Shown here one piece after another: positions 1-5,069 of a stretch of DNA of 6,391 nucleotides. The position numbers and the translations under genes are program-made. Position 1 is the stretch's first letter; each line of letters begins with the position of its first letter. The notes under the pieces were generated by a model. That model was not told the origin of the DNA, did no database searches, and was given only the letters and a program-made list of their open reading frames with translations. The stretch is from an uncultured Fretibacterium sp. (GTDB taxonomy: Bacteria; Synergistota; Synergistia; Synergistales; Aminobacteriaceae), in NCBI GenBank assembly GCA_905373185.1, contig CAJPSE010000098.1, positions 1 through 6,391 of the forward strand. Direction: 5' to 3'.

Positions 1-436
1 TATTCCCATTGCCAAGCAGATACCCCATCAGCCACGCGTCAATTTGGGTTTTTCGGGGTGTAAACTGCACCGGCTCCACCATCGGGATCATGTGATTATT
101 CGCTCCGGTCGAAGGACATTTCAGCGTTTTCATGATTTCGCCAGTGCTTTTTACAGTCCAGTATTTTGAATCGTCGGCGTCTGGATTTCGCTTTAAGTAC
201 CTTTTGGTGTTGTTGCGCTCGTATTGCGTTTGTGTCAGCCAAAGGTGATCTTCGGTGCACCTGGTACATGTGCCGTCGCTGAACGTGACCCTGTAAACCT
301 TTTCTCGTCCGCGTGGATTGATTGCAAGCACTTTCGTCGGATTGCCATTTGCAGCGATGACCTCGCAACCCGGTCTTATGTCTCTCATCTGACGCCAGCC
401 ATCAGGCGTTAAAACTGGTGAGCTCAATGGCTGTGC
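1..436 (-). mobile_element. Intein N-terminal half, class 3-like, with start of a LAGLIDADG endonuclease (partial)
   Basis: From about residue 195 of the helicase frame the protein has Hint-domain features. Block A is PLSSPVLTPDGW with a following DIRPGCEVIAANG at residues 198-225. A KVYRVTFSDG strand follows at 240-249, and block B, CTRCTEDHLWLT, at 251-262. The junction residue is Ala, not Cys or Ser, and block B carries a Trp after the conserved His. Both are hallmarks of class 3 (WCT) inteins, which use a block F cysteine instead of residue 1. At residues 330-338, LMGYLLGNG has the shape of the first LAGLIDADG motif, with Asn where the catalytic Asp is expected. The uninterrupted helicase family, as I recall it, continues GQAL-T-R-F-F here, which would give a +1 Thr after splicing. 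The exact boundary is inferred; blocks F and G are outside the window. Confidence 0.82.
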
Positions 437-1018
437 AAGCGCCTGACCCGTATCCATAACCCCAAGGAACCCCGCATAATGGATTAGCTCTTTGTAGCGG
501 TTGGGGCTCGGCGTAGCCGTCGCCACAAATTTATAGGGCACCGAAGCGAACAGCGTCAGGAACTCCTGATATGTCTTGCTCCCGAAAGATCGAAGCACAG
601 AAGCCTCGTCCAGGGACACCGCCGTAAAGATATTCGGGTCCAGTTTCCCGTCCCGAACGCTTTCGTAGTTCGTGACGTAGTGCACGTGCCCGTCCATTTC
701 TTCGGGACGACGGATGAACTTCAACTGCGTCCCGATCATCGCGCTGTCCCGCATGAACTCCTGACGAACGCCCAAGGGGCAAACGATCAGTGTCTTGCCT
801 CCCGTCTTGTGGTGTATCAGCCGCATGATTTCGAGCTGAATCAGGCTTTTGCCGAGCCCGAATTGAGCGAAGATAGCCCGCTGCCCACCGCGTACCGCCC
901 ATTGGACGATATCTCTCTGGTGCTGCTTGAGGATGATGCTGATCTCATCCGCTTTGCACTCCAGGCCGTTGAGGCTGGCCACCTTGATTTTTTGTTCGAG
1001 AAATTCCTGGTATCCCAA
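1..1018 (-). CDS. Phage SNF2/DEAD-like helicase, N-terminal half, interrupted by an intein (partial)
   Basis: This is an ATP-driven superfamily 2 helicase/translocase of the kind found in phage replication or recombination modules. The frame is open from a TTG at 1018 to the window edge (339 codons). Visible motifs are motif I at residues 53-58 (FGLGKS), motif Ia near 77-82 (LIVCPL), motif II at 136-140 (LDEAS, a DEAD-box variant) and motif III at 167-169 (TAT). These form the first RecA-like lobe. After residues 185-194 (GVMDTGQAL) the normal family sequence stops and intein sequence begins. An AAGGAGG at 1029-1035 lies 10 bases before the TTG; ATT at 1021 is a less likely start. The frame also stays open upstream to ATG at 1171/1177, but that stretch looks like a shadow of the methyltransferase relic. 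The second RecA lobe lies beyond the window. The helicase family is well supported by motifs; its exact role is inferred. Confidence 0.85.
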   Translation of the reverse strand, partial: MGYQEFLEQKIKVASLNGLECKADEISIILKQHQRDIVQWAVRGGQRAIFAQFGLGKSLIQLEIMRLIHHKTGGKTLIVCPLGVRQEFMRDSAMIGTQLKFIRRPEEMDGHVHYVTNYESVRDGKLDPNIFTAVSLDEASVLRSFGSKTYQEFLTLFASVPYKFVATATPSPNRYKELIHYAGFLGVMDTGQALAQPLSSPVLTPDGWRQMRDIRPGCEVIAANGNPTKVLAINPRGREKVYRVTFSDGTCTRCTEDHLWLTQTQYERNNTKRYLKRNPDADDSKYWTVKSTGEIMKTLKCPSTGANNHMIPMVEPVQFTPRKTQIDAWLMGYLLGNGN

Positions 1019-1023
1019 AATGG

Positions 1024-1140
1024 TTACGCCTCCTTGTCTATCTCCGCAATCGCCCGGAAGATCGGATAAGCCTGTTGCGGCACTACCGCGTTCCCCAGGG
1101 CTTTCAGCCTCGCCACCCGGTCGGGGATGCCTCGGAAGGA
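1024..1140 (-). pseudogene. C-terminal relic of a DNA cytosine-5 methyltransferase
   Basis: The frame ending in TAA at 1026-1024 encodes GIPDRVARLKALGNAVVP followed by QQAYPIFRAIAEID. This is the characteristic C-terminal motif X region of Dcm-type C5 methyltransferases (the LGNAVVP element). Nothing of the catalytic domain (motifs I, IV and so on) is present. In this frame there are stops at 1143-1141 and further upstream, and the dNMP kinase gene runs to 1168. The only in-frame start is a GTG at 1116. A good GAGGAG and an ATG at 1171, overlapping the kinase stop, lead into a different frame (MICRNLELEM and on), which suggests a frameshift or deletion near 1140. I read it as the leftover tail of a methyltransferase gene whose 5' part was deleted or replaced. 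A short expressed peptide cannot be excluded. Confidence 0.6.
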
Positions 1141-1167
1141 TCATTTCCAGTTCTAAATTGCGGCAGA

Positions 1168-1722
1168 TCATCGCCATAGCTCCTCTACCATCGTCCAAAC
1201 CTTCGCGTTGAAGATAGATAAGTTGTCCATCGTATTCTCCAACTCGGCATCGAATTTGGCGTCGTAGAGATGATTCTCCAGGAGCCCAATTTTCCTACCC
1301 CAGAAAATTTTCCTGCCCGGTACGGTGATTCGGACGATCTTCGCACCTTCTTTCCGAAGCATCTCGTACTCATCCGGTGTCTGAAGGTCATCGATAAGAA
1401 AAAACTCCTCAATGGCCGCCTTGATTTGTCGGCGCATGAACTCCACCCAAATTTGTCGCCAGACATCTTCCCCCGCACGCTCAAAAGCTACCAAGAAATC
1501 CGGCACCAAAAAGTCGGGCAATGGTGGCAAAAACATGAAGTCTGTTATGGTAGAAGGCTGAATACCATGAAATTGAGAATATAAAGCGGAGACAAGCCCC
1601 TTCACGGGATCAGCAAAAGAACATCGCCGAACCCCATGCGGGGACGTGATACCGTCGCACGCCGTCGTTTTCCCTGCCCTTGGATAGGGGCTGTAGAAAG
1701 CCAGGATTTTGCGCTCAGACAT
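1168..1722 (-). CDS. Phage-type deoxynucleoside monophosphate kinase
   Basis: The 184-residue protein is predicted to phosphorylate dNMPs to dNDPs with ATP, feeding phage DNA synthesis in the cytoplasm. An N-terminal P-loop is at residues 11-20 (SPYPRAGKTT), preceded by a hydrophobic strand (ILAFY). The SFADPVK element at 35-41 follows, and LIDDLQTPDEYEML at 109-122 matches the conserved DLR.P.EY.. region of the T4 gp1-like dNMP kinase family. The C-terminus (ENTMDNLSIFNAKV) resembles the usual E-N-x-G-S-L-x-D-L ending. ATG at 1722 is preceded by GGAGGAAT at a good distance. The stop TGA overlaps an ATG at 1171. A small local repeat (DFLVPDFLVAF, residues 70-80) is odd but in frame. The gene is AT-richer than its neighbours to the right, which hints at separate acquisition. 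The family call is fairly secure; substrate range is not visible. Confidence 0.78.
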   Translation of the reverse strand: MSERKILAFYSPYPRAGKTTACDGITSPHGVRRCSFADPVKGLVSALYSQFHGIQPSTITDFMFLPPLPDFLVPDFLVAFERAGEDVWRQIWVEFMRRQIKAAIEEFFLIDDLQTPDEYEMLRKEGAKIVRITVPGRKIFWGRKIGLLENHLYDAKFDAELENTMDNLSIFNAKVWTMVEELWR

Positions 1723-1725
1723 TGT

Positions 1726-1820
1726 TTATTCCTCCTTCATTGCCGAGACAATATCCTCGTAATATTGCTGGACGAGCCCAGACAGGTTTCTGTTGCGGCC
1801 TCCACCGGGAGCCGTCGATT
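1726..1820 (-). other. Short inter-gene stretch with a possible gene-tail relic
   Basis: The roughly 95 bases between the DUF4406-like gene and the dNMP kinase are open in one minus frame that ends NLSGLVQQYYEDIVSAMKEE and stops at 1726-1728 inside the kinase ribosome binding site. The last 20 residues look like plausible coding sequence. There is no ATG, GTG or TTG start with a ribosome binding site inside the gap, only a CTG after a GGTGGAGG. It may be the tail of a deleted gene, a very short non-canonical ORF, or chance. Confidence 0.2.
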
Positions 1821-2165
1821 TTAAACGCAGCCAAAACGGCCGTCCTCGAAGACGACCGTGATGCCCAGCTTTTTGGCGTGCTCGACTTCCATCCGACAGC
1901 CTTCGGAATGTTCCCAATCCCCGAATACCCAAATCTCGTCGGCCAGGGACAAAAGCTCCCTGCACTGCCCCAGCACCCACTCGTCCGGCCCAAGCGCCGA
2001 AATGAAAGCGAAGGCATGAATGGGTGACAGGAACAGGATGCCGTCATTTTCGTGCTTTGCCGCCAGCTGGCGGAGCAGATCGTCGACCTTGGAAATATTG
2101 CCGAAAATGGTTTGGATATCACGAGTATCCCCGCGCAGGGGATGAGCAACATAGACCTTCTTCAT
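1821..2165 (-). CDS. DUF4406-like / nucleoside 2-deoxyribosyltransferase-like protein
   Basis: The 114-residue protein resembles the DUF4406 group, a small Rossmann-like branch of the nucleoside 2-deoxyribosyltransferase superfamily common in phages. From its N-terminus it shows KVYVAHPLRG (residues 3-12), LSPIHAF around 46-52, then LGQCRELLSLADEIWVFG and SEGCRMEVEHAKKLGI toward the C-terminus. The pattern GC-x3-E-x3-A-x3-G is where the family places its catalytic glutamate. A role in cleaving or exchanging the N-glycosidic bond of deoxynucleotides is inferred from the family and from the adjacent dNMP kinase. I chose the ATG at 2165 because GGAGGAGG lies just before it. The ATG at 2177 (MEEE...) has its codons inside that ribosome binding site and is less likely. 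Confidence 0.75.
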   Translation of the reverse strand: MKKVYVAHPLRGDTRDIQTIFGNISKVDDLLRQLAAKHENDGILFLSPIHAFAFISALGPDEWVLGQCRELLSLADEIWVFGDWEHSEGCRMEVEHAKKLGITVVFEDGRFGCV

Positions 2166-2185
2166 TTCCTCCTCCATGTCAAAGC

Positions 2186-2211
2186 GCCGGGAGAATGGCC
2201 TTCCTCCCGGC
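2186..2211 (-). other. Intercistronic hairpin (perfect 8-bp stem)
   Basis: GCCGGGAG and CTCCCGGC form a perfect 8-bp inverted repeat with a 10-base loop, in the gap between the stop of the DUF2303-like gene and the next ribosome binding site. There is no clear U-run after it on the minus strand, so it is more likely an mRNA processing or stability hairpin, or a weak attenuator, than a strong terminator. Confidence 0.5.
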
Positions 2212-2223
2212 AGTCATTTCGTT

Positions 2224-2832
2224 TCAGCAGCTGCCCCGGACGATCATGTAGCCCGGAAGCTGCTCGGGTAGCAGGGTGCTTTCCCGGTCGATCGCCGCCT
2301 TGTAATAGCGGAGGTACTTGGGACAGGAGAGGAGGAAGCAGGGCCGCTCGGAGGGGTCTTTCGGACGCTCGACCTCCACCTCGATCTCGATATCCTGGCG
2401 GAAATCGGAACCGTTAAGAAGCTCGATATTCGCCGTGATGACCTTGGGGATTCGGACCGTTCCCTCGCCGTCAGAGAGCTTGACGTTGAAGGTGTAGTTG
2501 TTGCGATCGTCGAAAGAAAAGTCTCCCCGGACGTTCGTCACGTACTTGAAGTTCGAGACGGCGAAGAGCAGACGGTCGATGTCCGCGATCTCGTTCTCCT
2601 CGCGGCGCTTCAGGAAATCGACCAACCCTTTCACGTCAAAGACATGACCGCCGTCGAGTATCTTTTTCCACTCCTGAGCCTGGACGGAAGGCGCAAAACC
2701 ATAGCTCACGGAGTCCTGTTCCCGATCTTGAACGGTGTCGTCGAGGATCGCATGAAAACCCTTCTCGTTGCAGAAAACAATGCAGTTCTCCTTGACGGCC
2801 TTCGCCATCACCAGCTTGGCGAAGCTGTCCAA
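2224..2832 (-). CDS. DUF2303-like phage protein (YfdQ family)
   Basis: The 202-residue soluble protein has a layout recalling the DUF2303/YfdQ family found beside phage recombination genes; the function of that family is not established. Visible features are an N-terminal MDSFAKLVMAKAV helix, HAILDDTVQDREQDSVSYGF around residues 27-46, EWKKILDGG, then a helix with LVDFLKRREENEIADIDRL, a beta-rich FDDRNNYTFNVKL stretch, and a C-terminal YYKAAIDRE segment. The frame has no ATG near the family N-terminus. TTG at 2832 is preceded by GGAG with five intervening bases, so I chose it. The longer form from an upstream ATG (2913) would add about 27 residues read out of phase through the preceding gene. 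It overlaps that gene by 25 bases, suggesting translational coupling. It is shorter than YfdQ (about 270 residues), so the family assignment is moderate. Confidence 0.6.
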   Translation of the reverse strand: MDSFAKLVMAKAVKENCIVFCNEKGFHAILDDTVQDREQDSVSYGFAPSVQAQEWKKILDGGHVFDVKGLVDFLKRREENEIADIDRLLFAVSNFKYVTNVRGDFSFDDRNNYTFNVKLSDGEGTVRIPKVITANIELLNGSDFRQDIEIEVEVERPKDPSERPCFLLSCPKYLRYYKAAIDRESTLLPEQLPGYMIVRGSC

Positions 2833-3137
2833 TTCATCTCCGTGAAGGGCAGATTGCGCTCCGGCAGGTCCTCGAGGTCGACGGACAGGTTCCCGGTCAG
2901 ATCGGCGCGGCACAACATGGACTGTGCTTTCTTGGGATAGACCGGCTTGGCGGAATACGACACCGCGACGCCAGTGGCCGAATCGGGCAGTCGCTTGAGC
3001 TCGATGCTGATGTTCAGCTTTGCCTTGGTCTTGTCGTCGTCCATCGGGATACTGTTCAGCAGCAGGGGCAACAGGCCGCGAACCTCCTGATTCAGATTCC
3101 CCAGGGTCGACAGGTCCAGGTCAACTTTTGCGTTCAT
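2808..3137 (-). CDS. Conserved-looking phage protein of unknown function, 109 residues
   Basis: The small cytoplasmic protein has an N-terminal helical part (STLGNLNQEVRGLLPLLLNS, residues 9-28), a charged turn (MDDDKTKAK) and then alternating strands (LNISIELKRLP, GVAVSYSAKP), ending at a Trp. Its helix-then-beta layout resembles small phage proteins sometimes labelled replication terminator protein, but the resemblance is by eye only. ATG at 3137 follows GGAGAGGAG, which also carries the stop of the gene upstream. A longer ATG start at 3242 would read out of phase through that upstream gene and is rejected. It sits directly before the DUF2303-like gene and overlaps it, so the two products are probably made together. 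Confidence 0.65.
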   Translation of the reverse strand: MNAKVDLDLSTLGNLNQEVRGLLPLLLNSIPMDDDKTKAKLNISIELKRLPDSATGVAVSYSAKPVYPKKAQSMLCRADLTGNLSVDLEDLPERNLPFTEMNWTASPSW

Positions 3138-3142
3138 GCGGG

Positions 3143-3301
3143 TCACTCCTCTCCAAAAATCTCCGGGCAGGCAGCCTGAAGCACCTCCTCCGAAGGGCGA
3201 TATCCCAAAAACTCCTCCGCATGTTGATTGAAGTTCTCCCATTGGTCGGCCAGAAAATCGCCGACAATCTCAAGAATCTGTTCCCGATCCAGTGTTGCCA
3301 T
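3143..3301 (-). CDS. Small acidic protein of unknown function, 52 residues
   Basis: The protein runs from MATLDREQILEIVGDFLADQ to a C-terminal CPEIFGEE. It is acidic and probably helical, with a cluster around NFNQHAEEFLGYRPSEE. No family is recognised. ATG at 3301 follows a GAGAGG at a suitable distance. The stop TGA (3145-3143) lies within the ribosome binding region of the next gene, the tight spacing seen throughout this operon. The composition and joined spacing support a real gene. Small acidic phage early proteins often act by binding a host or phage partner, but nothing here shows which. Confidence 0.65.
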   Translation of the reverse strand: MATLDREQILEIVGDFLADQWENFNQHAEEFLGYRPSEEVLQAACPEIFGEE

Positions 3302-3367
3302 AACGACACCTCTCTCGTGCTAAAATAGAGGCGAGGCGTTGCAGCGCCGTATACCTCTTTCCGGGTG

Positions 3368-3390
3368 AGCCGTCCGCATGGGCGGCTTTT
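3368..3390. terminator. Hairpin with T-run just after the 191-residue gene
   Basis: AGCCGTCC and GGGCGGCT form an 8-bp stem (one G-T pair) around a GCAT loop. On the plus strand it is followed by TTT, the shape of a Rho-independent terminator. On the minus strand it begins four bases after the stop of the 191-residue gene and is preceded by AAAA but not followed by a T-run. It could stop antisense or rightward transcripts, or act as a 3' stability/attenuation hairpin in the leftward operon. The roughly 90-base gap around it (3302-3391) holds no other clear feature. Confidence 0.45.
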
Positions 3391-3391
3391 C

Positions 3392-3967
3392 TCATATCCG
3401 CGTGATCTCGTAGTGCCGCATTGCCGCAGGCGTCACCGTCCAATCCCGGAGACCGGTGTGGTGCTGGTAGGTGAAGGAATATTGCCCGTTCCAGAAACCT
3501 TCGTACTGAGCCACCAAGGTGCGAACGGTCCCGTCCTTCTTCGTGACGTGCAGCCGGTAGGACTCTCCGACGATGAAGCCGTAGGGGTCCTCGGGCTGCT
3601 CCTGCTCCCCAGAGTCCCGCTCCGGGGCCGTGGGCGAAACCTCGGCAGTCGTCTCCTCCTTCGGTTCCGGGGCCGCCTCTTCGAGTGCTCCGGCCTCCTG
3701 CGGCGTCTCCGGCCCCTCCATCTTCGCCTCCTCGGTCAGGGCCTTGTAGTGTCGCTCCAAGACGCACCGGGAGATCAGAACACCATGCCGCCCCAAGGTC
3801 TCGGCGATCTTCACGAAGCCGTGCCCCTTGCGCCGTGCCTCGGCCAGCAGCGGGAGGAGCGCGCGGACGTACTCCCTGTTTTCGCCCGGCGATCTGCGGG
3901 CCGGTGTCCGTGTGAGAATCCCCAAGGCCTCCCTGCTTTGGGGCAGGCTCTCCAACAGGCCGGACAT
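3392..3967 (-). CDS. Putative DNA-binding phage protein with HTH-like N-terminus and acidic linker
   Basis: The 191-residue protein has three visible parts. Residues about 31-74 (REYVRALLPLLAEARRKG, then FVKIAETLGRHGVLISRCVL) look like a helix-turn-helix of the kind that reads a K-I-A-x-x-L motif. Residues 79-127 are a low-complexity linker rich in Glu, Pro and Ala. Residues 128-191 form a compact beta-rich domain (YRLHVTKKDGTVRTL, YEGFWNGQYSFTY, WTVTPAAMRHYEI) that I do not recognise. The ATG at 3967 overlaps the stop of the preceding gene as TGATG, pointing to translational coupling. The frame extends upstream to 4126, but those residues are an arginine/proline-rich shadow of the previous gene. 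A regulatory or DNA-binding role is inferred from the N-terminal pattern only. Confidence 0.65.
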   Translation of the reverse strand: MSGLLESLPQSREALGILTRTPARRSPGENREYVRALLPLLAEARRKGHGFVKIAETLGRHGVLISRCVLERHYKALTEEAKMEGPETPQEAGALEEAAPEPKEETTAEVSPTAPERDSGEQEQPEDPYGFIVGESYRLHVTKKDGTVRTLVAQYEGFWNGQYSFTYQHHTGLRDWTVTPAAMRHYEITRI

Positions 3968-4218
3968 CACCAGAGCTCCGAGACGCGCGCCATGGTTCTC
4001 AGCTCGCCCACGGTCATGGCGACAAGTTCTCCCCTGGCGCGCAGGTTGCCGTCGGCGTATCGCTCCAGGAAGCGCCGGGCATGGTCCCGGAAAGTCCCCC
4101 TGCGTTTCCACGGGCCGGAGAAACACCCGGTCTTTGCCATCAGCTCCATCACCTCGCGCGTGATCACCGGGCGCCGGCGCAGCTTCCGAAAACCTCTGAA
4201 AAGCTCGCGAATCTTCAT
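3967..4218 (-). CDS. Small basic protein of unknown function, 83 residues
   Basis: The protein begins MKIRELFRGFRKLRRRPVIT and is strongly basic in its first half, followed by predicted helices (HARRFLERYADGNLRARGEL and VAMTVGELRTMARVSELW). No family is recognised. The charge suggests nucleic-acid or membrane-surface contact, but this is inference. ATG at 4218 is preceded by an excellent AAAGGAGG, which overlaps the stop codon of the 18-codon mini-ORF upstream. Its own stop overlaps the next start (TGATG), so the chain of coupled translation runs through three genes. Confidence 0.65.
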   Translation of the reverse strand: MKIRELFRGFRKLRRRPVITREVMELMAKTGCFSGPWKRRGTFRDHARRFLERYADGNLRARGELVAMTVGELRTMARVSELW

Positions 4219-4231
4219 GGCACTACCTCCT

Positions 4232-4288
4232 TTAGTCGTACCACCACAGAATCAGCCGAATCAACACCAGCACGACGATTAATGGCAT
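4232..4288 (-). CDS. 18-residue hydrophobic mini-ORF
   Basis: The ORF encodes MPLIVVLVLIRLILWWYD, almost wholly hydrophobic with one Arg in the middle and an aromatic C-terminus, the shape of a tiny single-span membrane peptide. ATG at 4288 follows GGAGGTGGTGGA, and the TAA stop merges into the AAAGGAGG of the following gene. It fills the only gap between the AlpA-like gene and the 83-residue gene. It may be a genuine membrane peptide or a translated leader that couples the flanking genes. Such short ORFs can arise by chance, but the ribosome binding site, the residue pattern and the spacing together favour translation. Confidence 0.5.
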   Translation of the reverse strand: MPLIVVLVLIRLILWWYD

Positions 4289-4302
4289 TCCACCACCTCC
4301 GC

Positions 4303-4593
4303 TCAGGCGTCTCCTTTCTCGTCTCTCGTGCAGTTCACAATGTCCTCGCGCCGCCACCGACGCATCTTCGGCCCCACGAGAATCCCTTCAGGAAGGATTT
4401 TGTTCTTGACCCACTCGTAGAAGGCGGTCGGCTTGATCTTCAAGAACTTCTGCACCTCCTTGGCGGTCATCAGGTCCTCCGGGCTCGCAGGGGGCTCCGG
4501 CGGGCGCAGAACGGGAAGCATCTTTTCGCAGACTCGATCCGCTATTGCGTTGATATCCTTACGGCTCAGCCGCAGGGTCAGCTCGCCCTCCAT
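4303..4593 (-). CDS. AlpA/excisionase-like winged helix-turn-helix protein
   Basis: The 96-residue protein has an N-terminal helical part (RLSRKDINAIADRVCEKMLP, residues 8-27), a Pro-rich bend, then a HTH_17-type domain at about residues 41-88: LMTAKEVQKFLKIKPTAFYE, WVKNKILPEGILVGPKMRRW, RREDI. The pattern of a short HTH, a beta wing with G-x-K-M-R-R-W and a closing R-E-D-I helix is typical of MerR-like AlpA regulators and phage excisionases. It probably binds phage DNA as an early regulator or directionality factor; no integrase is present in the window to support excision. ATG at 4593 follows AGGAGGTGACTT, which overlaps the stop of the HTH regulator upstream, so the two are co-translated. 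Confidence 0.75.
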   Translation of the reverse strand: MEGELTLRLSRKDINAIADRVCEKMLPVLRPPEPPASPEDLMTAKEVQKFLKIKPTAFYEWVKNKILPEGILVGPKMRRWRREDIVNCTRDEKGDA

Positions 4594-4603
4594 AAGTCAC
4601 CTC

Positions 4604-5017
4604 CTACCCCATCACCGCCCCGGCGGCGGTCTGCATCAGGTCCAGGACCCGGCGCCCGGCGGGCGTGTCCGCCCGGCCGTCCGTGAAGTCCAGGGCCGCC
4701 CTCACCATCTCGCTCGAGCTGACCTCCGACAGCTCCGCCGCAGCCTGCACGGCTTCCTTCATCCCCGCCCCCGTCCGAGGGGCAGGGGCGGTATAATCGT
4801 CTTGCGCGTCGTCCTCTGCGGTTGCCGCCGCGGGGTCGAAGAGGTCGGTCACGTTGCAACCCAAGTACTTCGCGATGGAGATTGCCGTCTCCACGTTGGG
4901 CTTGCACTTGCCTGCCTCAATCTTTTGGTATTGCCTTGTGCTGATATTTGCCGCTGCCGCAACTTGCTCTTGCGTCAGCCCTTTTGTGTTGCGTGCCTGG
5001 ATGAGTGCTTCTCTCAT
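4604..5017 (-). CDS. XRE-family HTH regulator, first gene of the leftward early operon
   Basis: The 137-residue protein has an HTH_3 domain at about residues 4-60 (GLTQEQVAAAANISTRQYQK, IEAGKCKPN, and YLGCNVTDLF). An Ala/Asp-rich linker follows, and then a separate C-terminal helical region at 85-137 (MKEAVQAAAELSEVSSSEMV and TPAGRRVLDLMQTAAGAVMG). It is the promoter-proximal leftward gene and is divergent from a second HTH gene, so a Cro-like or autoregulatory role in the lysis-lysogeny switch is likely. ATG at 5017 is preceded by AAGGAGG. No peptidase (LexA/CI-type) domain is present. The coding strand of its 3' half is very GC-rich, and its last 55 bases before the stop region recur exactly at the right edge of the window. 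Confidence 0.82.
   Translation of the reverse strand: MREALIQARNTKGLTQEQVAAAANISTRQYQKIEAGKCKPNVETAISIAKYLGCNVTDLFDPAAATAEDDAQDDYTAPAPRTGAGMKEAVQAAAELSEVSSSEMVRAALDFTDGRADTPAGRRVLDLMQTAAGAVMG
4610..4664. repeat. 55-bp exact direct repeat, copy 1
   Basis: These 55 bases, coding the C-terminus of the leftward HTH regulator, recur without a mismatch at 6337-6391 in the same orientation, 1727 bp away. Just outside (toward the stop codon) the two copies diverge at once. The match reaches the window edge, so the full repeat may be longer. Confidence 0.9.
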
Positions 5018-5041
5018 GGATCACCGTCCTCCTTGGTGAAT

Positions 5042-5063
5042 AACACGTCTTTAAGTTCGTGTT
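5042..5063. promoter_or_regulatory. Operator-like repeat O1
   Basis: This is a 22-bp palindrome: AACACG, ten bases centred on TTAA, then CGTGTT. It lies just downstream of the leftward -10 box, about at the expected transcription start, and before the ribosome binding site of the leftward HTH gene. It matches the second repeat (5075-5096) at most positions and is the more symmetric of the two. A dimeric XRE protein is the expected ligand. Confidence 0.7.
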
Positions 5064-5069
5064 GCTCAC

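Noticed and set aside
96..368. A 90-codon minus-strand frame rich in Arg and His.
   Set aside because: It lies out of phase within the intein coding sequence and shows no family features.
531..902. A 123-codon minus-strand frame with an ATG.
   Set aside because: It is a shadow of the helicase gene. The helicase motifs (FGLGKS, LDEAS, TAT) are in another minus frame over the same bases.
3138..3242. A longer start for the 109-residue protein.
   Set aside because: It would read through the 52-residue gene in another frame, and the Gly/Cys-rich extension looks non-coding. The GGAGAGGAG supports 3137.
3968..4126. An N-terminal extension of the 191-residue protein to an upstream ATG.
   Set aside because: The extra residues are low-complexity and read out of phase over the 83-residue gene. 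The TGATG overlap supports the start at 3967.
3365..4282. A 305-codon plus-strand open frame.
   Set aside because: It lies opposite three well-supported minus-strand genes with good ribosome binding sites. Its translation is Arg/Pro/Leu-rich, as expected for the antisense of GC-rich coding sequence.
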